This document shows, piece after piece, positions 1-13,837 of a DNA stretch of 64,000 bases. Both the position numbers and the translations under genes were made by a program. Numbering within the stretch: position 1 is the first letter of the stretch; every line of letters starts with the position of its first letter. Source of the stretch: Poronia punctata. Lineage: Eukaryota > Ascomycota > Sordariomycetes > Xylariales > Xylariaceae. A model generated the notes under the pieces. That model had not been told where the DNA came from. It was given only the letters and a program-made list of their open reading frames with translations, and made no database searches. The stretch spans positions 26,776 through 90,775 of the forward strand of contig MU401612.1 in NCBI GenBank assembly GCA_022579005.1, in the 5' to 3' direction.

Positions 1-2271
1 TTTTAATATAAGCAACTTTTTAACTAATAGTTTAAAGTATATATAATAAAACGCTTTAGAATATTTATATAAGTTAATTTTATTTTTAGTGCTAAGTTTA
101 TTTTTAGTTTTAAAAAATAGTAAATTCTTTTTTAAATTAACTTTACTACTTAGTAAGTTAGCTATATATATTGCTTAACTACTAACTATACTTTTAGCAA
201 ACCTTTTAAAGTTTATCTTTTAGTATTTGCTATAAAACTATTAAATAAACTCTATATTTAGCAAAATACTTAACTAACTTATTTTTAGTTATAATAATAA
301 AAGCTTTAGTGCTTTTTGCTTTTTATATATTATATAAAATATTTGCTTAAAGCTTGTTTAATTTTTTATATATTAACTATTTAAAAACTAGCTATATAAG
401 CTGCTTAATACCTCATTAGCTTTTTATTTAGTTTTATTAAAAAAAGTAATAAAATATATATTTTTTATAAATGCTTTTGTTTAAAGTTTTTATATATAAT
501 ATTAACTTAAGCTTTTACATTTATATTTATTATAACGTTTTTTTAGCTTTTGCTTGCTGCTTAATAAGATTATAGCTTTTGTTTTAAATAGTTTTATAAT
601 ATTAAACGCTTTATAAAACTTTGTTAAAATAAATTTAATCTATTTTTTTACTTTAGCTTAGCTTTTAACTTTTTATTTTTAAGGTTTAATTAAAGTATTT
701 AAATATTGTATACTTTACTTTTAAGCTATTTAAGTAGTTTTTGCTTAATTTTGCTTAATTAGCAATTTAATACTAACTGCTTATTTTTTTAAGCAATATT
801 TAGCAATATTGCTTTGTTTACTTTAATAATAGTATTTTATAAAGCTATTGCTAGTATATGCTAGTTTATGTTAGTTTTAATTTATTTATTATTTAAATAA
901 ATTATTAGTTTTTTTGTAAAACTATTTAAGCACTTTTAAGTTATTTATTAACTTTTTTTATTTTAGCAAACATTTAGTCTATTTTTGCTTTTATAGCAAT
1001 TTATACTTTAGCTAATATAGTATAAAGTGCTTTTTAGCTTTATAATATATTATTATTTAATTATTAAATAATATATACTACTTTATTAAAACTTTTTTTA
1101 GTTTTTTTTAACGTTTATATTAATCGTTAAAAGCTAGTTAGCTATTATTTTTTAACTATATAGCGGTTTAAAACTTTTATATTAATACTTATTAAAAAAA
1201 TTTAACATTAAGGTTTTACCTTTATTATTATTATAGCCTTTATAATTGCCTTTAAAAAGTTTGCTTAAATAGCTTTAAGTTAACGTTTTTTACTAAATAA
1301 ACTTTTAAAATTTTTAAAGGTAGCTTTTTTTAATTTTATTATAATTTAGTATATTTTAATAAATATACTAATTTATTTAAATTTTAAACTTAGCTTATAC
1401 TAAAGCTTATATAATTTATATTAAACGTTTATAGCTAAGGTTTTATTAAATAATCTTTTATAGCTATAATTTAGTTGTAATTTTTATAGTAGTAATATTT
1501 TGTTTTAGCTGCTTATAATTATATATAAAAGCTTTAAGATTATTTTTATATTATAGCTTCTTTTACTTAGTAAGTAGCTAAAGCAACTATATATTTTAGT
1601 TTATTATATTAATAATTTAATTTTAAAAATCATTATTTTAGCTTTTTAAACTTACTTTAAAGCGTTTATAATAAACTTTTATTAAAGAAGCTTTTATATA
1701 ATAGTAGTTTAAAGCAAAAAAATACTTTTTAATTTTTTAACTTTTTTATAAGTTATTAATTAGTAGCTAATTAACTACTTTAATAAGTAGCCCTTTTTAC
1801 TTTAAGTTTTTTTAGTTTATTATTAAGTTTTTTACGTTTTTCATTACGTTTATTATAGTTTTTTTATTTTTAGCTATTTATAAATTTAGCTTAACTATTA
1901 GTTACTTTTTTAAGTTTTTATTGCTTATTTTTAATATTAAGTTTATTAAGCTTGTTTATATTATTGCTTATTATTTACTTAGTAGTTATAAACTATACTT
2001 AGTTTTTAGTTTAAATATTTTACTAAATATTGCATTTTAACTTAACAATATAAAAATAAAAATATATTAAAGTTAAAGTATTAAGTTAGTTATAAAGTAA
2101 TGTTATTAGCAATTTTAAAAACTAAGTATATTAAATAACTTTTATTTAGTTAACTAAGTAAATAACTAAGCTAGCTAAACTATAGCTAATAATTAGTGTA
2201 AGTTTAGCCTAGGTGTAGTTTATGTGCAGGTAGCTTAGTAAATAGGTCTTATAAGTAAGTACCTTATTATA
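1..2271 (-). mobile_element. RIP-mutated Ty3/gypsy element, 5' part (runs off window edge)
   Basis: This is a second copy of the outermost element of the 40.7-63.4 kb nest. Bases about 30-412 match 45.66-46.07 kb, and about 405-2060 match 61.53-63.18 kb, apart from transitions and small indels. About 2065-2271 match the 234-bp LTRs at 40676 and 63182 but lack an internal stretch of roughly 25 bp. The matching family codes on the minus strand, so this is the 5' LTR plus the gag-proximal interior, cut by the window start. No open frame survives. Almost all C lies in GCT or ACT contexts and CpA is nearly absent, as expected after RIP. Confidence 0.75.
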
Positions 2272-3150
2272 CTAAGCTTTAAAACCTGCTTTTAAAAATA
2301 AAAAGATTTAACTTATTAAATAAAGATAAAATAATGTTAAGCTTAAAACGTATAAAAGTAATAATATATTAAAATTAAAGCATTTATATAGTAAAGTTAA
2401 ACGTGCTTTTAAAGCTCTTTATATTTTATAAGCTATATAATATATAATAGCTATTAATACTATAAAGTAACTTTATATATTATATATAAGCTTTTATAAT
2501 TAAAGTTATTATAATAGTATTAATAGCTAGTATATATTAAAGTAAATATTGCTTTTAAATTAAAGTAGTACTATATATAAAAGTAGTAAAGAAATAAGTA
2601 TTTATTTAGTTATAATAATGTTATATAAGTTTATTTATATATAGTGGTTTATTTATAAACCTTTAAAATTAGGTAATAATATTTTAAATACTTTATTATA
2701 TTATAATAACTATAAAAACAACTTTACTTTTATTATTTAACTTATAATTAAAATTTATTAAACTGTTTAATTTATTTTATAACTTATATAATTTAATACC
2801 TTTATTATATAGTAATATAAGTATTAAAAAAATTCATTATAATTAATATATTTTATAAGTTTAAAACCTTTTAATATTAGTATATTTAATATAATATACT
2901 ATTATTATAATTAAATAAATAAAGTAAAGTTATAATTTTCTTTAACTTTTAAGTAATAATAAAGTTAACTTAATAACTATAGCTATAAAAAGCCTAGCTA
3001 TATAATAATATTATTATTTATTTAAGTATAGCAAATAAAAGCTTATACTCTAAATAAATATATATTATTAGTTAAATTTCATATAAAAGTATTTATAACC
3101 TTAAGTTTTTTTAAATAACAGCTATTAATATCATAATAGTTATTGCTATT
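2272..3150. other. AT-rich RIP-type block, unassigned
   Basis: Extremely AT-rich sequence between the gypsy LTR and the GC-normal LTE1 island. No open frame, tRNA-like fold or repeat shared with the rest of the window was recognised. Composition rises to gene-island level at about 3150-3180. Confidence 0.6.
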
Positions 3151-3564
3151 ATATGATGCTAACAACTGTTATAGGTTCCTTTAATCTCTTGATACAGGAG
3201 ACACACCTTTATCCCCACCTGGCAGCTTAGAGGCTCTTACGTCTACAATGCGATGATCTAAGCACCCAAGAAAACAGACAGCTTTTCAGCCCTGTCTCTA
3301 TCAAACCCCTAGTGATTTTGGGGTATCTACACGTAAAGCATTAGAAAGTGTGCTTTTATTGTCTTGCCGCAGTTCCCGCTGGGGGTCGAGCGCATACTCT
3401 AAAAGTCGAGGCCATGGTTACCGAAGTCGTCCGCCCGTAACTTTTGGTACAACGGACACCAACAAGAGCTCTATCGCTCGACAATTGTTCCAATTGACTC
3501 GTTTCAATGTATCATTCAGTCAGTGGCGCAACTAGCAGCCTCTTTTGTGCCGCGTTGTAGAGAA
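3151..3564. other. GC-normal 5' flank of LTE1
   Basis: Unmutated intergenic sequence between the AT block and the LTE1 start codon. It presumably carries the promoter and 5' leader. A short open frame at 3350-3535 has no recognisable features and is probably chance. No clear core promoter motif was identified. Confidence 0.5.
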
Positions 3565-6500
3565 ATGGAGCCCACTCCCACAGGATTACACCCGCCTCTG
3601 CCCATCCGATCGAATTTGAGCCTCCGGGAGATCTCCAATAGACACGTTTCGGCGATAGACCCGAGATTGCAGAGACATCCAAGCCAGGATAGGAGACGGC
3701 CTCCCATAAATACTAGAACTCCAGATAGGATCCGCCATGGCGGACGTGCATCGCCCACTGCTGGCGTCAAACCGCTTCTCCCAGCAAGTGCACGCAAATT
3801 AGAGCAACCAGCTAGTAACAAGTCTAATAAGGCCTTAAGCACCGATCAAGAGAAAGGGAGTCCTATCGAAGGTGTGACGGTTGGAAGAGAGGGAAGGCAT
3901 TTCACTGTTGCCAACGTGGGTCAAAATGGCCAGATTTATCTGAGGTATGCCTGCTTCGAAACGGGCTTTGGCCTCCATTTCCCGTTCAATTAAATCACAA
4001 GAGGTGCTGATCAGAATTTTTCTTTCCCTGCCAGGCCTACTATTCGACCCAATAACCAGAGATATCCCCAAACGCCGGTCATATTTCCAGCCACGCCCCC
4101 CAGTACGGCAGGATTGGATCCGCTCACCTCCAAGGATATACAGGAGGCGGAAATTGGCGGGTTGAACAACAGCATATGGTCCCAAACGCCGATGACGGAG
4201 TCCCCCTCACCGAATAGATTGCCGAAGAGCGCATATTTCGATTTCAAGTCTCATCCGAACCACCGTCGTGCTGTGTCCGATTCCACTGCACATGACATAA
4301 CTACTGGGCTAGAAGGAAACGACACGGGCGTTTTCAGAGTTGTGATATCAAAGCCACAAAACGGGGAAGACTCACGGACCGCTGAAGATGTACATCCTGA
4401 GCCTGTACGGCTTCTGCAGGTCGCAATCCCTTCGTACAAGCTTGGTACTCCGAGATTCACGTTAAGAGGGACACCACTTATACGTGGGTCCTCGTACGCG
4501 CCTACGGAAGACCTAGGGTCGGGTCATGCTTCATTTATCAGATCTTCGCCCGAGAACCTGGCCTTGCACCAACAACTAGAGACGCATGGCCGGCATATTA
4601 CCAGCCTGCGTCCGTCGCGTTCTGGGCGCGCCTCACCCACCCTGTCCTTTTCGGTCCAGAGCGGGCCGTCTTCTCCTATCGCGGAATCGGGTCATTCAGT
4701 ATTCATGCCGTCAGGCTTGAATTTTGAGCCTGCAATGTTTGACGCTCTCACATTCGAGCCGGCTTGTCACGATCGCACAATCGTCCGGTACGCGGCGAAA
4801 AACAAAACCGTCATAGCTGCTACTCCGCCACGCCTTGTAGCCGAGATCACATCACCCAACTTCCTTGACTATGATCTTATCTCTGACTTCTTCCTTACTT
4901 TTCGGACGTTTCTTGAAACCCCAGACCTACTACGGTTGCTCATTTCTCGGCTGCGGTGGACGCTATCGCAAGATGACCAGTCGGGGATGATTGTGAAAGT
5001 CAGGACGTTTGTCGCTCTACGGCACTGGATACTGAACTACTTCGCTGATGATTTTGTTGTCGACCACCATTTACGTACTACGTTCTGCGACCTTTTGAAC
5101 GCCTTCACCGACGAGCTGCGCGCTGCTCAACCCGAGCAGAAAGTACCACTGAAAATCATTGGTGAGTTGAAGAAGTGCTGGAGGCGAGTCTGTTCACAAT
5201 ACTGGGACGGGCCGCAGTTCAGCGTGGAAGTAGAACATGACGTCCCTATCACGCCAGGTGGTATCGCTGGTCACCGCGACCCGACCCTCACGCCTAATTT
5301 TTGGGAGACAACATATGGCAGTGAAGTAGCACAGGCCAATCAGGAACCGGTGCAAGGAGTGGATCAGCTTCGAAGCCCCAGTTGCTCTTCGGATATACCA
5401 AGAGTTGGCCATTTTGTTCCCTTGTTGCGAAACGGGGTGCGGCCATCTACACCTACGGAGGGTGTCGTCCGGGTGAACCAACAGTCGACGTCACCGACTA
5501 GCATAGCCAGTTTCGATGTCATATCCTGCTCTTTTCCTACTAAGGCGTTACGTCCTAGTGACGCCAACGGAAATTTAGCCCTTTGGGCACATCCTGCAGA
5601 CCCGAGCTCTATCTACACCAGCGCAGATCCTGTCGCTTCCACGCCGCGTGCCCTGGCAGGCAAGCGTGCAAGGCCTCAAACCTCTCATCGACGCAACAAT
5701 AGTCTGAGCGATTCGTTAAGAGAACATGGTAATAATACAGAGCAAGTTGCGTATAAAAATTCGGAATCCTTGTTTAACCTGCCATATGCCGGGAGCCTTG
5801 TGCGGGGGGACGTTCTCCCCCCGGGACAGGCCTTTGTTGACTTGGACAGAACCGCTCGCTTTGGCGGTAGTCGGCAAACTACCCTCTTCCAGTCACAGGC
5901 GAAAATCGCCGCGGTAAAGGGGAAGGCATCGCCGTCGGCAATGTCCAGCCAGGGAATGCGCAGGCTGCTTGGGGGCGTGCGGCGAGCACTGAGCACCAGA
6001 AGCCCCGGTACTTCCCATGACCAAGAGGGTTTAATAGCCATGCCGCCTATTGATCCTCGCGGGGCGACGACGAACAGGCTGCCGGGGACTGCACTTGTTC
6101 CTCAGATACAACACACTTCGCCGATTTGCAGACAACGACCACTTCGAATCGACACGTTGGGGGCTCAGGCTGCTGAAGACTTTAAGAAGGCTGTACGTGA
6201 GGATACGGCAGACATGAACTCTCCTGCGGCCTCGGGCACCATAAGCCCTGTTCAAGATTTCGGCGAGAAGATCGAATACAGTGCTGCTCACCTAGATTCT
6301 TTTGATCTTCAGTCCTTGAGCGACGCCGCCATCACCACAGGGAGTAAATCTATCGTAATCGTCGATGGAACTGCGCCTCCAGAACGCCTCGCTATGACAG
6401 GAGCTCTTCCGTTCAGAGATATAAATATATCAAGTGTAAATGTTACCGAGGGCGAGGGCCAGTTCCCCGGCAGGGATCCGACGCCGCCCACGACTCCTCC

Positions 6501-9006
6501 CAGCGGAATATGGTGTAGTAAAATGCCTAGGTGGTCATCTCAAATTTTTGGCCCGCCCGTATATGGAAACTGCCGAGCCGAGGAACCTTTGGCTCCGGCT
6601 GATATGGCCAAATGGGCCTCTGATGGCCACGCGGCCAGAGCTGCACCTTTCCAAGACACGACTGATGCTCTTAGGTCATCAGTCAGCTTTGTCACCCGGC
6701 CGTCTAGGAAACCGCCAGCGGCTTATCATAATCGGCATAGGAGACAACAGCCCAGTCGTAGCTCTCGTTCTAGAGGCCCGGTTGCTCAGAGACGCTGGGC
6801 ATCATCCCAAAGTCGCCTGACAACACAATCGGCGGTTGAGAGCTTCGATGCCACGACCTGTTCGGTGAGCTCGATCGAACCAGAAGTCATGCCTCCACCG
6901 TCGAGGGTGGTGCGAAGAAAGCCGGGAGGAGACCTCAGGGGCGCCGCATATACTACCCAACTGGGTACGCTATCACTACCTAGATCGCGCTCTATTCCCT
7001 CGCTTACTGTCTATTCCGACTCGATGCGTGGCTCATACTTCAGTGCTTCTGGGCCAGACTCCAGTGAGTCTGTCGACAATGTCACTAACAACCACTCTCA
7101 CCCCCAGGGTGGAGTGGTCTCCCTAGGAGCTATGGCCGAGCAGGGCACAAAACGGCCGCGCTCCTTGTTTAGTACCCCTTCATCAGAACCGATTATGCGA
7201 CCGTCGTTTCAGACAGAAGCACAGAAACTAGCGCAAATACCTGACGATACCGACGACGACGGGGGCGTTGAATCTGCACTTCTCAAATTGGAAGGAAGGT
7301 ATGAACGAAAGATCGCTAATGTTTCTGTCGGACCGCAGACTAAACCTGACGGATATATTGAAAAACTGAAAACCAAACCTGTTCCGTCCACACTGGACGA
7401 GGACAACCACTGTCCAAGTAGAGACAAAACCGTACAGGGAAAGCAAGTGCATTGTCATCTACACATCGAAGAGACTAGGGTACCACACACTGGCGAGGGC
7501 TCTTTTGCGAATAAGTGCCGTAGCCTCCGCCGGTCTGAGATCAGCTCATTTCTGTCAGAAGATTCTACGGAGACTTATAATTCCATGCCACTCCTCGATA
7601 GAGGACTAACAGACGAGGAGAGGGGCAGGACAAATACCCGCGAATGGACCGACCATTCTATCTTGGAGGGCCCTGACACCCCTATAGAAGAGTGCGAGGA
7701 TCAAGATGTGAGGTCATCGCTCCACGCCTCCTTCGAATTCATCAACAGGGCAGAGAGTCTCGAGAGAGCCCCGAAATTAGGTGCGGCGGTAAAGTATGGC
7801 GAAGGACGTTCTTTCTTGGACGTCGAGAGTGACAATGATTCTGAACTTTCTTCGGAGCTATCTACTGAGCTGGTCGAGGACAGTCGTAACTTGCCGCCAC
7901 CTCTCCCCTTGAAAAGATGCCAAAATCAACAGACAGCAGCACGTTCAGAGGATCGAACCCAAATAGGTCTCTACGCGGATGATGGCGGGTCGTCGATTAA
8001 ACTGACGTTTTTGCAAGCCCTCCAGATGCCGTTGAAGGCGGAAGGCAATGACGACGCTTTCAACGAATGTATTTGGGCCCAGAAGCCATTGCCCCCAACA
8101 CCAGACGCGACGCCAACAGTAGCCATGTATCACCAAGTTCCAGACTCGCCAGTCGAACTTGCGACACCAAGCCAAACTCTAGGTAATGGGACTCAACCAT
8201 CCGAGGCCTCAACTGAGCAACCCCCCCTCCACCTACCTTTCGTCCTCGCCTTCGACTCGGAGGTTCTTGCTCAACAGTTTAGCTTGATCGAAAAAGATGC
8301 CCTGAACGAGGTCGACTGGAGAGAGTTGGTCGAGATGAGGTGGAGACATTCGAATTACGATTGGCGTTCCTGGGTCGACTTCCTCCGTAACACGGACGCT
8401 CGTGGAGTTGAGGTTGTCATCGCGCGATTTAACATTATGGTCAAATGGGTTATATCCGAGATCGTGCTGACTCAAGACATGGAGGAGCGGGCCCGGTGCA
8501 TCATTAAGCTCATCCATGTTGCCGCTCACTGCAGGAGGTACCGCAACTTTGCGACCATGAGCCAGATAACCATCGCCCTGACGTCGAATGAGGTCGGGCG
8601 ACTGTCGAGAACATGGGCTATGATACCCCCAAAAGATATGAAGACCATAAGTGATCTCGAATCATTGGTTTCGCCGACCAAGAACTTCAACGGGCTTCGC
8701 GCAGAGATGGAAGGCGGCGACATTGCAGCTGGTACCGGGTGTATCCCTTTCGTTGGGGTCTACATACACGACCTTATATTCAACTCGCAGAGGCCGTCGG
8801 TGGTTGCGAGTTCGCCGACGACCCCGCCGTTGGTCAACTTTGAGCGCTGTCGAATCTCTGCATCTATTGTTAAGACGCTGCTCCGATTACTGGAGGCCAG
8901 TACACACTATCGATTCCAGCCTATCGAAGGCATAATCGAGCGCTGTCTGTGGATGAGCGCTTTAAACGACGATGAGATTCGAAAGAGATCCGAGAGCTTG
9001 GAGTAG
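3565..9006 (+). CDS. LTE1: LTE1-like Ras-family guanine nucleotide exchange factor
   Basis: Predicted exchange factor for a Ras-like GTPase. In yeast Lte1 promotes mitotic exit upstream of the MEN GTPase Tem1. Two exons: 3565-3944 and 4035-9006, giving 1783 aa. The 90-nt phase-2 intron (gtatgc...gccag, branch gctgat) joins the frame as AG|G. The start is the first ATG in frame; upstream in-frame codons have only a GTG. A RasGEF N-terminal domain lies near residues 375-520 (YAAKNKTVIAATPPRLVAEI, then DFFLTFRTFLETPDLLRLL). A catalytic RasGEF domain lies at about 1535-1775 (LAQQFSLIEKDALNEVDWRE through the CIPFVGVYIHDL region). The roughly 1000 residues between are Ser/Pro-rich and low complexity, probably disordered and phosphorylated. 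Length fits filamentous-fungal Lte1. The split N and C domain layout distinguishes it from Cdc25-type GEFs. The ORF is intact and not RIP-mutated. Confidence 0.88.
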
Positions 9007-9560
9007 GCTACCGCTGCCTCCTTCAACGTTAACAGTGCCAACTCGACTAGGTATGGAATCACGGTCAAGTTGCTGGTTAGCCTGTCGATCAAAGCGTTAA
9101 GTTACATAACCAATAGTAGCCGGCTCCCCCTTCATCTCACATGAGCCAGGGCTTCTCTCTTGCGGCAGCTTCTATGCTCTAAACTGCGATTGCATTATAA
9201 GACAAAATGGTAGCCGGCTATTGAGGCGTCTTACCACTTGATAAATGATATCTCATGGTGTCCTAAAAATATGAGGAAGTCTAGGCTTCCTTGCCTTTGC
9301 CCCTATTGCCTAGGGTTTTGATATTCTCAAGGACGTCATTTCCTTGCCATATTCTCTCTTTTGTACCCACTTACATACATGCTATCTATTCCCCAGGGGT
9401 GTCTGGCTGCTTCCTTAGAGTGGTTAGCAGCTATAGCTCGAAATTTAGGGCGAGCGTGATGTGTTTTTTAGTCCTTGCAACAGGTGCGGACTAAACGAAT
9501 TAAGGAATTATTAGAGGCATTGCAAGGGTGTTAGGAGTAGGAGTATAATGGCCGATATTA
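9007..9560. other. 3' flank of LTE1, grading into AT block
   Basis: GC-normal sequence containing the presumed LTE1 3' UTR. From about 9480 GC content falls steadily, and by 9560 the sequence is of RIP type. No gene was recognised; a 67-codon frame at 9291-9494 looks like chance. Confidence 0.5.
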
Positions 9561-11540
9561 TAACTTAGATGTTGTTAGATCTAATAGGTTATAAGAAGAC
9601 CAGAATTAATGTAATGCTTATATAGTAAAAAGGATATAGCTAGAGTAAAAACTATTATAAAAGAAAAGGTCTTTTTATAAAGGGTCTTTTTTTACTTATT
9701 TAATATAAAAAAACTTTATAAAAAAAGTAGCTTTTTATATATTATAATAATAAAATTATTTATTTTAGCTATATTGCTAAGTTTTAATAATTAAAAGTTT
9801 TAAATGCTTATTATTATTATTAAGATTTAATAAATATAATAATTTAATTATTATAATTATAAAATTAAAAGTTTTTTTTAAGTTTTTTTTAAAAAGATTA
9901 TATTTAAAATTAAAAGTTTAAAATAAAAGCATATTTTTTAAATTTATAAAAGTATATTAGTTTTATAAACAAGGTTTTTTAGCTAAAAATCAATATATTT
10001 TAATATAAGCAAATTTAATAAAAAGCTTAATTAAAAAAAACTTAAAATAGCTTTTATATAGCTAAAAGTATATTAATAATAAATAAAAATAAACTTATTA
10101 ATATATTAAGCTTTATAACTAAATTTTATAAGTTTATTACTAATATTAAAAGTAATTATAAATTTATAACTAGCTTATATAAAAATAATTGAAAAATTAT
10201 AATATAGTTATTAATAAAAAATATAAACTAAAAATATAAGTGTAAAATTTAATATTTACTATATACTAATTTTATTACTTTAAACTAAAAAAACTTAAAA
10301 CTTTAATATAATATATTAAAAGCTACTAATATACTTATAAGCTTTATATTAAATAAAATAGCATGCTTTAATTATATAAATTTTATTAATTAATATTTTA
10401 AAAAACTTATTAATAATTTTATAAAGTTTAAAAATATAAAGTTTTTAACTATTTAATAATTATAAAACTATTTATAAAAATTAATAAAGCCTTTAAAAAT
10501 AAAAATAAATACTAAGCTAATATTATTTATTTAAAGTATAAAGCAGCTTTATTAAATAGTACTTTAAAATATTAAATAATAATTATAAATTTATATACTT
10601 AAATAGTTTTTAAAAAGTAATATAAAAAAGTTATTTATAACCTTTAATAAAAAAAGTATAATTAATAAAAAATAAATTTTTTATATTATTTTTAATAAGT
10701 AAAAAAAGGTTATAAAGCTTATAAAAGCTTTTTAACTTTTTAACTATAATAAAAGCTTTAATTAATATAATAGCGCTATACTAATAAACAAACTTTATAA
10801 AAATACTTTAATATTAAAAAAGTTTATTTTATATATAAAAAGTTTTATAATTTATTAAAATGCTAATATATTGTTTTAAAAAATGCTATTAAAAAGTTTA
10901 TAATAAATATTTAAATTATAAATTATATTAAAGTAAAAATTAATAATAACTTTAATTTTTTAAAAAAGTTAATATATATAAAGTTATAAAAGCTAGTATA
11001 AAAAAGTTAAAATTAATAAAAAGCTTATAAAAAATAAAAAGTAAATAAAATAAAGTTTTTATTTATATAAGCTTTAAAGCTAGCATATTGCTTATAATAA
11101 ATTAAAAAAAAGAAAAGAAAAAAGCTAAAATATATAGTGCTTTAACCCTTTTTAAAAAATAATAATAAAAATAAAAACGCTACTTAAAAAGCTTTTATTA
11201 AAAAAAGAAAAAGTAATAATAATAATAAAAAAAGTAGTGCTTAAAAAAATAAAAATAAAACAATTTTAATAATAAAGGTAAAATAGTTAGCTTATTGTTA
11301 ATAACTTAAAAACCTTTTAAAGCTATAATAATAAAGCTAGTATAAAGCTAGCTTATAATAAAAAAAAGCTAAAATATTAACTAAAAAATAAAAACACTAT
11401 ATAATAAAAAGGCAACTATAACAAAATATAATAAGTCTAATGCCTAAAAAAAGTAAGCGTAAGCTAGTAGAAATTTATAAGGCTATAGGCCAAATAAAGT
11501 TAGCATTGTTCTATTTAGGTTAGCTTATTACGTCTTATGC
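9561..11540. other. AT-rich RIP-type block between LTE1 and the P450
   Basis: About 2 kb of sequence depleted in CpA/TpG and strongly A-rich on the plus strand from about 9.9 kb. That asymmetry is typical of a RIP-mutated coding element read on this strand. I tried to read reverse transcriptase or transposase motifs in plus-strand frames and found none I trust. Terminal repeats were not found. Probably a decayed transposon of unknown class. Confidence 0.55.
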
Positions 11541-11715
11541 CCCTTAGGAGGCCGGGATAGCTACTACGCAGCTACCCCCTAGACGTTAAACACCATTAAT
11601 CAATTAATCAATTAATCTCTGGCCGCTGGCGTATAATACCTTTTTATTATTCACTGACAGCAAGGAGCGTCCCCCCCTCCTCCAAGTCAGAAAAGAAAAG
11701 GAAAACTGTCTCACC
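11541..11715 (+). promoter_or_regulatory. Presumed promoter and leader of the P450
   Basis: Only about 175 bp of GC-normal DNA separate the AT block from the P450 start. It contains three tandem copies of an 8-bp unit, ATTAATCA, at about 11595-11617. The start ATG sits in a good context (caccATGgcc). Calling it a promoter is positional inference; the role of the 8-bp repeats is unknown. Confidence 0.4.
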
Positions 11716-13837
11716 ATGGCCACGAACCTATGGGCAGTCATGCAGCGCCAGGAATGGTCGACAACTGTGTGGGTTCTGCTTCTTACCACCATCGCCACGC
11801 TTTCCTACCGCGTTTTTTGGCGGCCCGCCCTTCCAAAGAATGCGCCCGTGTGGTACAGGAAGGGGGACTGGCCCATCATCGGTACACTGGAGTTCTACTA
11901 CGGCCGTCGTGCCGACTTCTTCAGGGACGCTCTTAAGGAGTCCAAGACTGGGAACTTTAGTTTCTATATTGGAAAAAAGCAAATTATCGGGACATCGGGC
12001 TCCCAGGGCAGAAAGCTTTTTTTCGAGAGCAAAGACCTCAATTTCCCCCAGGCGTATGTTGCCCTTGTGCCTTTGTTCAGTTCTTCTTTCTCTCTGCCAT
12101 GTATTACATGGGGAAGCTCTGTTCGTTCCTTCCCATCGTTTCCGGCTGCCCATTTCTCGTCATCACCGAGTTAGACGGGTAAGAGGTGCGCAATGCCAAC
12201 TGACAGCTTTTATTCTAGCTTTGCCGAGCTGCTCACAGGCCAACCTCAAGCCCCCAAGTCGAGTGGTGATGACTTCACCCAGACTTTCACCAAGGCTCTC
12301 ATACCATTGATGAAGAAAGAGAACTTTGTCAAGAACTTAGATCTGTTGACTGGCGACACCAGGGCGGCTTGTGATGCCCTGGCCGCTGCGCCGCCATCGG
12401 TGGCCGATCCTAAGTGGCGCGTCACGGATCCTTTCGAAAGCTTCTACGATATAGTGTACCAGCTGACGATGCGGACGGTCGGTGCCAACGACATCGCCGA
12501 GGACCCCAAGCTGCTGAGGTACACTCTTGACCTCTTCAACTGGTTCGAGAAGTCTGATTCTTTTGCTAAGGTGCATTTTCCCTGGCTGCCCACCCTCAAC
12601 CACGCGCTTCGCATGTATTACGGTGCCAAGCTTGCCTTTGTCTTTCGCGACATTATCGAGAGGCGCAAGAAGACTGGCACCAAAGGCAACGACGCGCTAC
12701 AATTTCTCATTGACAGGGGCCTTGGCTTGCAAGATATCGTGGTGGTATGTGTGTTCCCCCTTCCTCCTGTCCTGCCGCTGCCCCAAATCTCCCTTGCTAG
12801 ACACCTAGGTCCTGTGTGGGTGCCCATTTGCTGGTGGCCCACGTCGCCCCACCGTAGAACAAACCCCGTCTTCGAATGTATCATACCACCTCGCACTGGG
12901 GAACATGAAGCTGATAGGTTGCGCTCTCTACCAAGTTCGAGATTGGCGCATTGTTCGCCGGACAGCTAAACAGCGGCATCAATGCTGCTTACTTGCAGGT
13001 CTTTTTGACACAGAGTCCCGAATGGATGGCGCGTCTGCGCGCTGAAGTGGATGCAGTTATTTTGAGACGTCGCACAAGCCTCTCACAATCGCGTGCCGAT
13101 GTTCTTGGCGCACTAACTATTGAGGAGTGGGAGGGCGAGTTTCCACTCATTGACCTTGCCCTGCGCGAGACGATCCGCTTCTGTCTGCCTGGTGTCACTT
13201 TCCGTAAGAACACCTCGGGCCGTGACCTCCCCATCGGTGATTCAGGCGAGGTCTTGCCAAACGGTGCCTTCATAGCGTATCCTGTTGAAGACATCATGTT
13301 CGGCGACTGGTACACTGATAAGAACACCTGGAATCCTGGGCGGTACCTCGAGGGAGTTGAAGAGGACAGAAAGGTGCCCCATGGGTATATGGGTTGGGGC
13401 AGTGGACGTCATCCTTGTTGTAAGTGCAGGCCTCCCCCCCCCCCCCCCGGGTCTATCTATCTCTTTGTAACGTCGCACTCAATCTACACTCGCCAACTTA
13501 GTAATTCCCTCTTAACCTGCCGAGCGAATAAGCTTACTTTCTCCTTCTTTCTTGATTCGCCGTCTCTTATCGAGGGGCAATTTTGGCTTGCCCAAAGAGC
13601 ACTACTTAAGTTAAATAAATACTGACGAAAACCAAACCCGCAGTGGGTATGAGATTTGCCAAGCTGGAGATGGCACTAATAACAGCCTACTTCGTTGGAC
13701 TATTCGACTTTGAACTCTCGGACATGGACGGTAATAGCGTGGTGCCTGACAAACCGATCCTCATGGACCGTAACCTGCACTCAGCCAGGAAACCAGCGAA
13801 GAACGTTTACCTACGTTATAAGCCGAGGTCTGACTGA
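11716..13837 (+). CDS. Cytochrome P450 monooxygenase, ER-anchored
   Basis: Heme-thiolate enzyme; the substrate cannot be told from sequence. Four exons: 11716-12053, 12219-12744, 12936-13419 and 13644-13837, totalling 1542 nt or 513 aa, a normal P450 length. Introns of 165, 191 and 224 nt are all GT-AG with CTGAC/CTGAT-type branch sites; the last contains a run of 15 C (13434-13448). An N-terminal hydrophobic anchor (about residues 15-35) precedes a Pro-containing hinge and WPIIGTLEF. ExxR is E366-T-I-R369, followed by NPGRY. The heme loop GWGSGRHPCLGMRFAKLE places the cysteine ligand at C449, with the codon after it split by intron 3. The I-helix reads FAGQLNSG rather than AGx(D/E)T, with Asn and Ser at the acid/alcohol positions. 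That resembles CYP7/CYP8-type enzymes. It stands alone, with no neighbouring biosynthetic genes, and appears intact. Confidence 0.87.

Noticed and set aside
3516..3842. Minus-strand frame over the LTE1 5' exon
   Set aside because: Antisense shadow of the LTE1 coding exon; no protein features.
4114..4116. Start of LTE1 at this position
   Set aside because: The codon is TTG, and a well-formed intron joins the frame to an upstream exon beginning with ATG at 3565.
9561..11540. Specific transposon family (pogo or LINE) in the AT block
   Set aside because: No motif could be read with confidence in any plus-strand frame and no terminal repeats were found.
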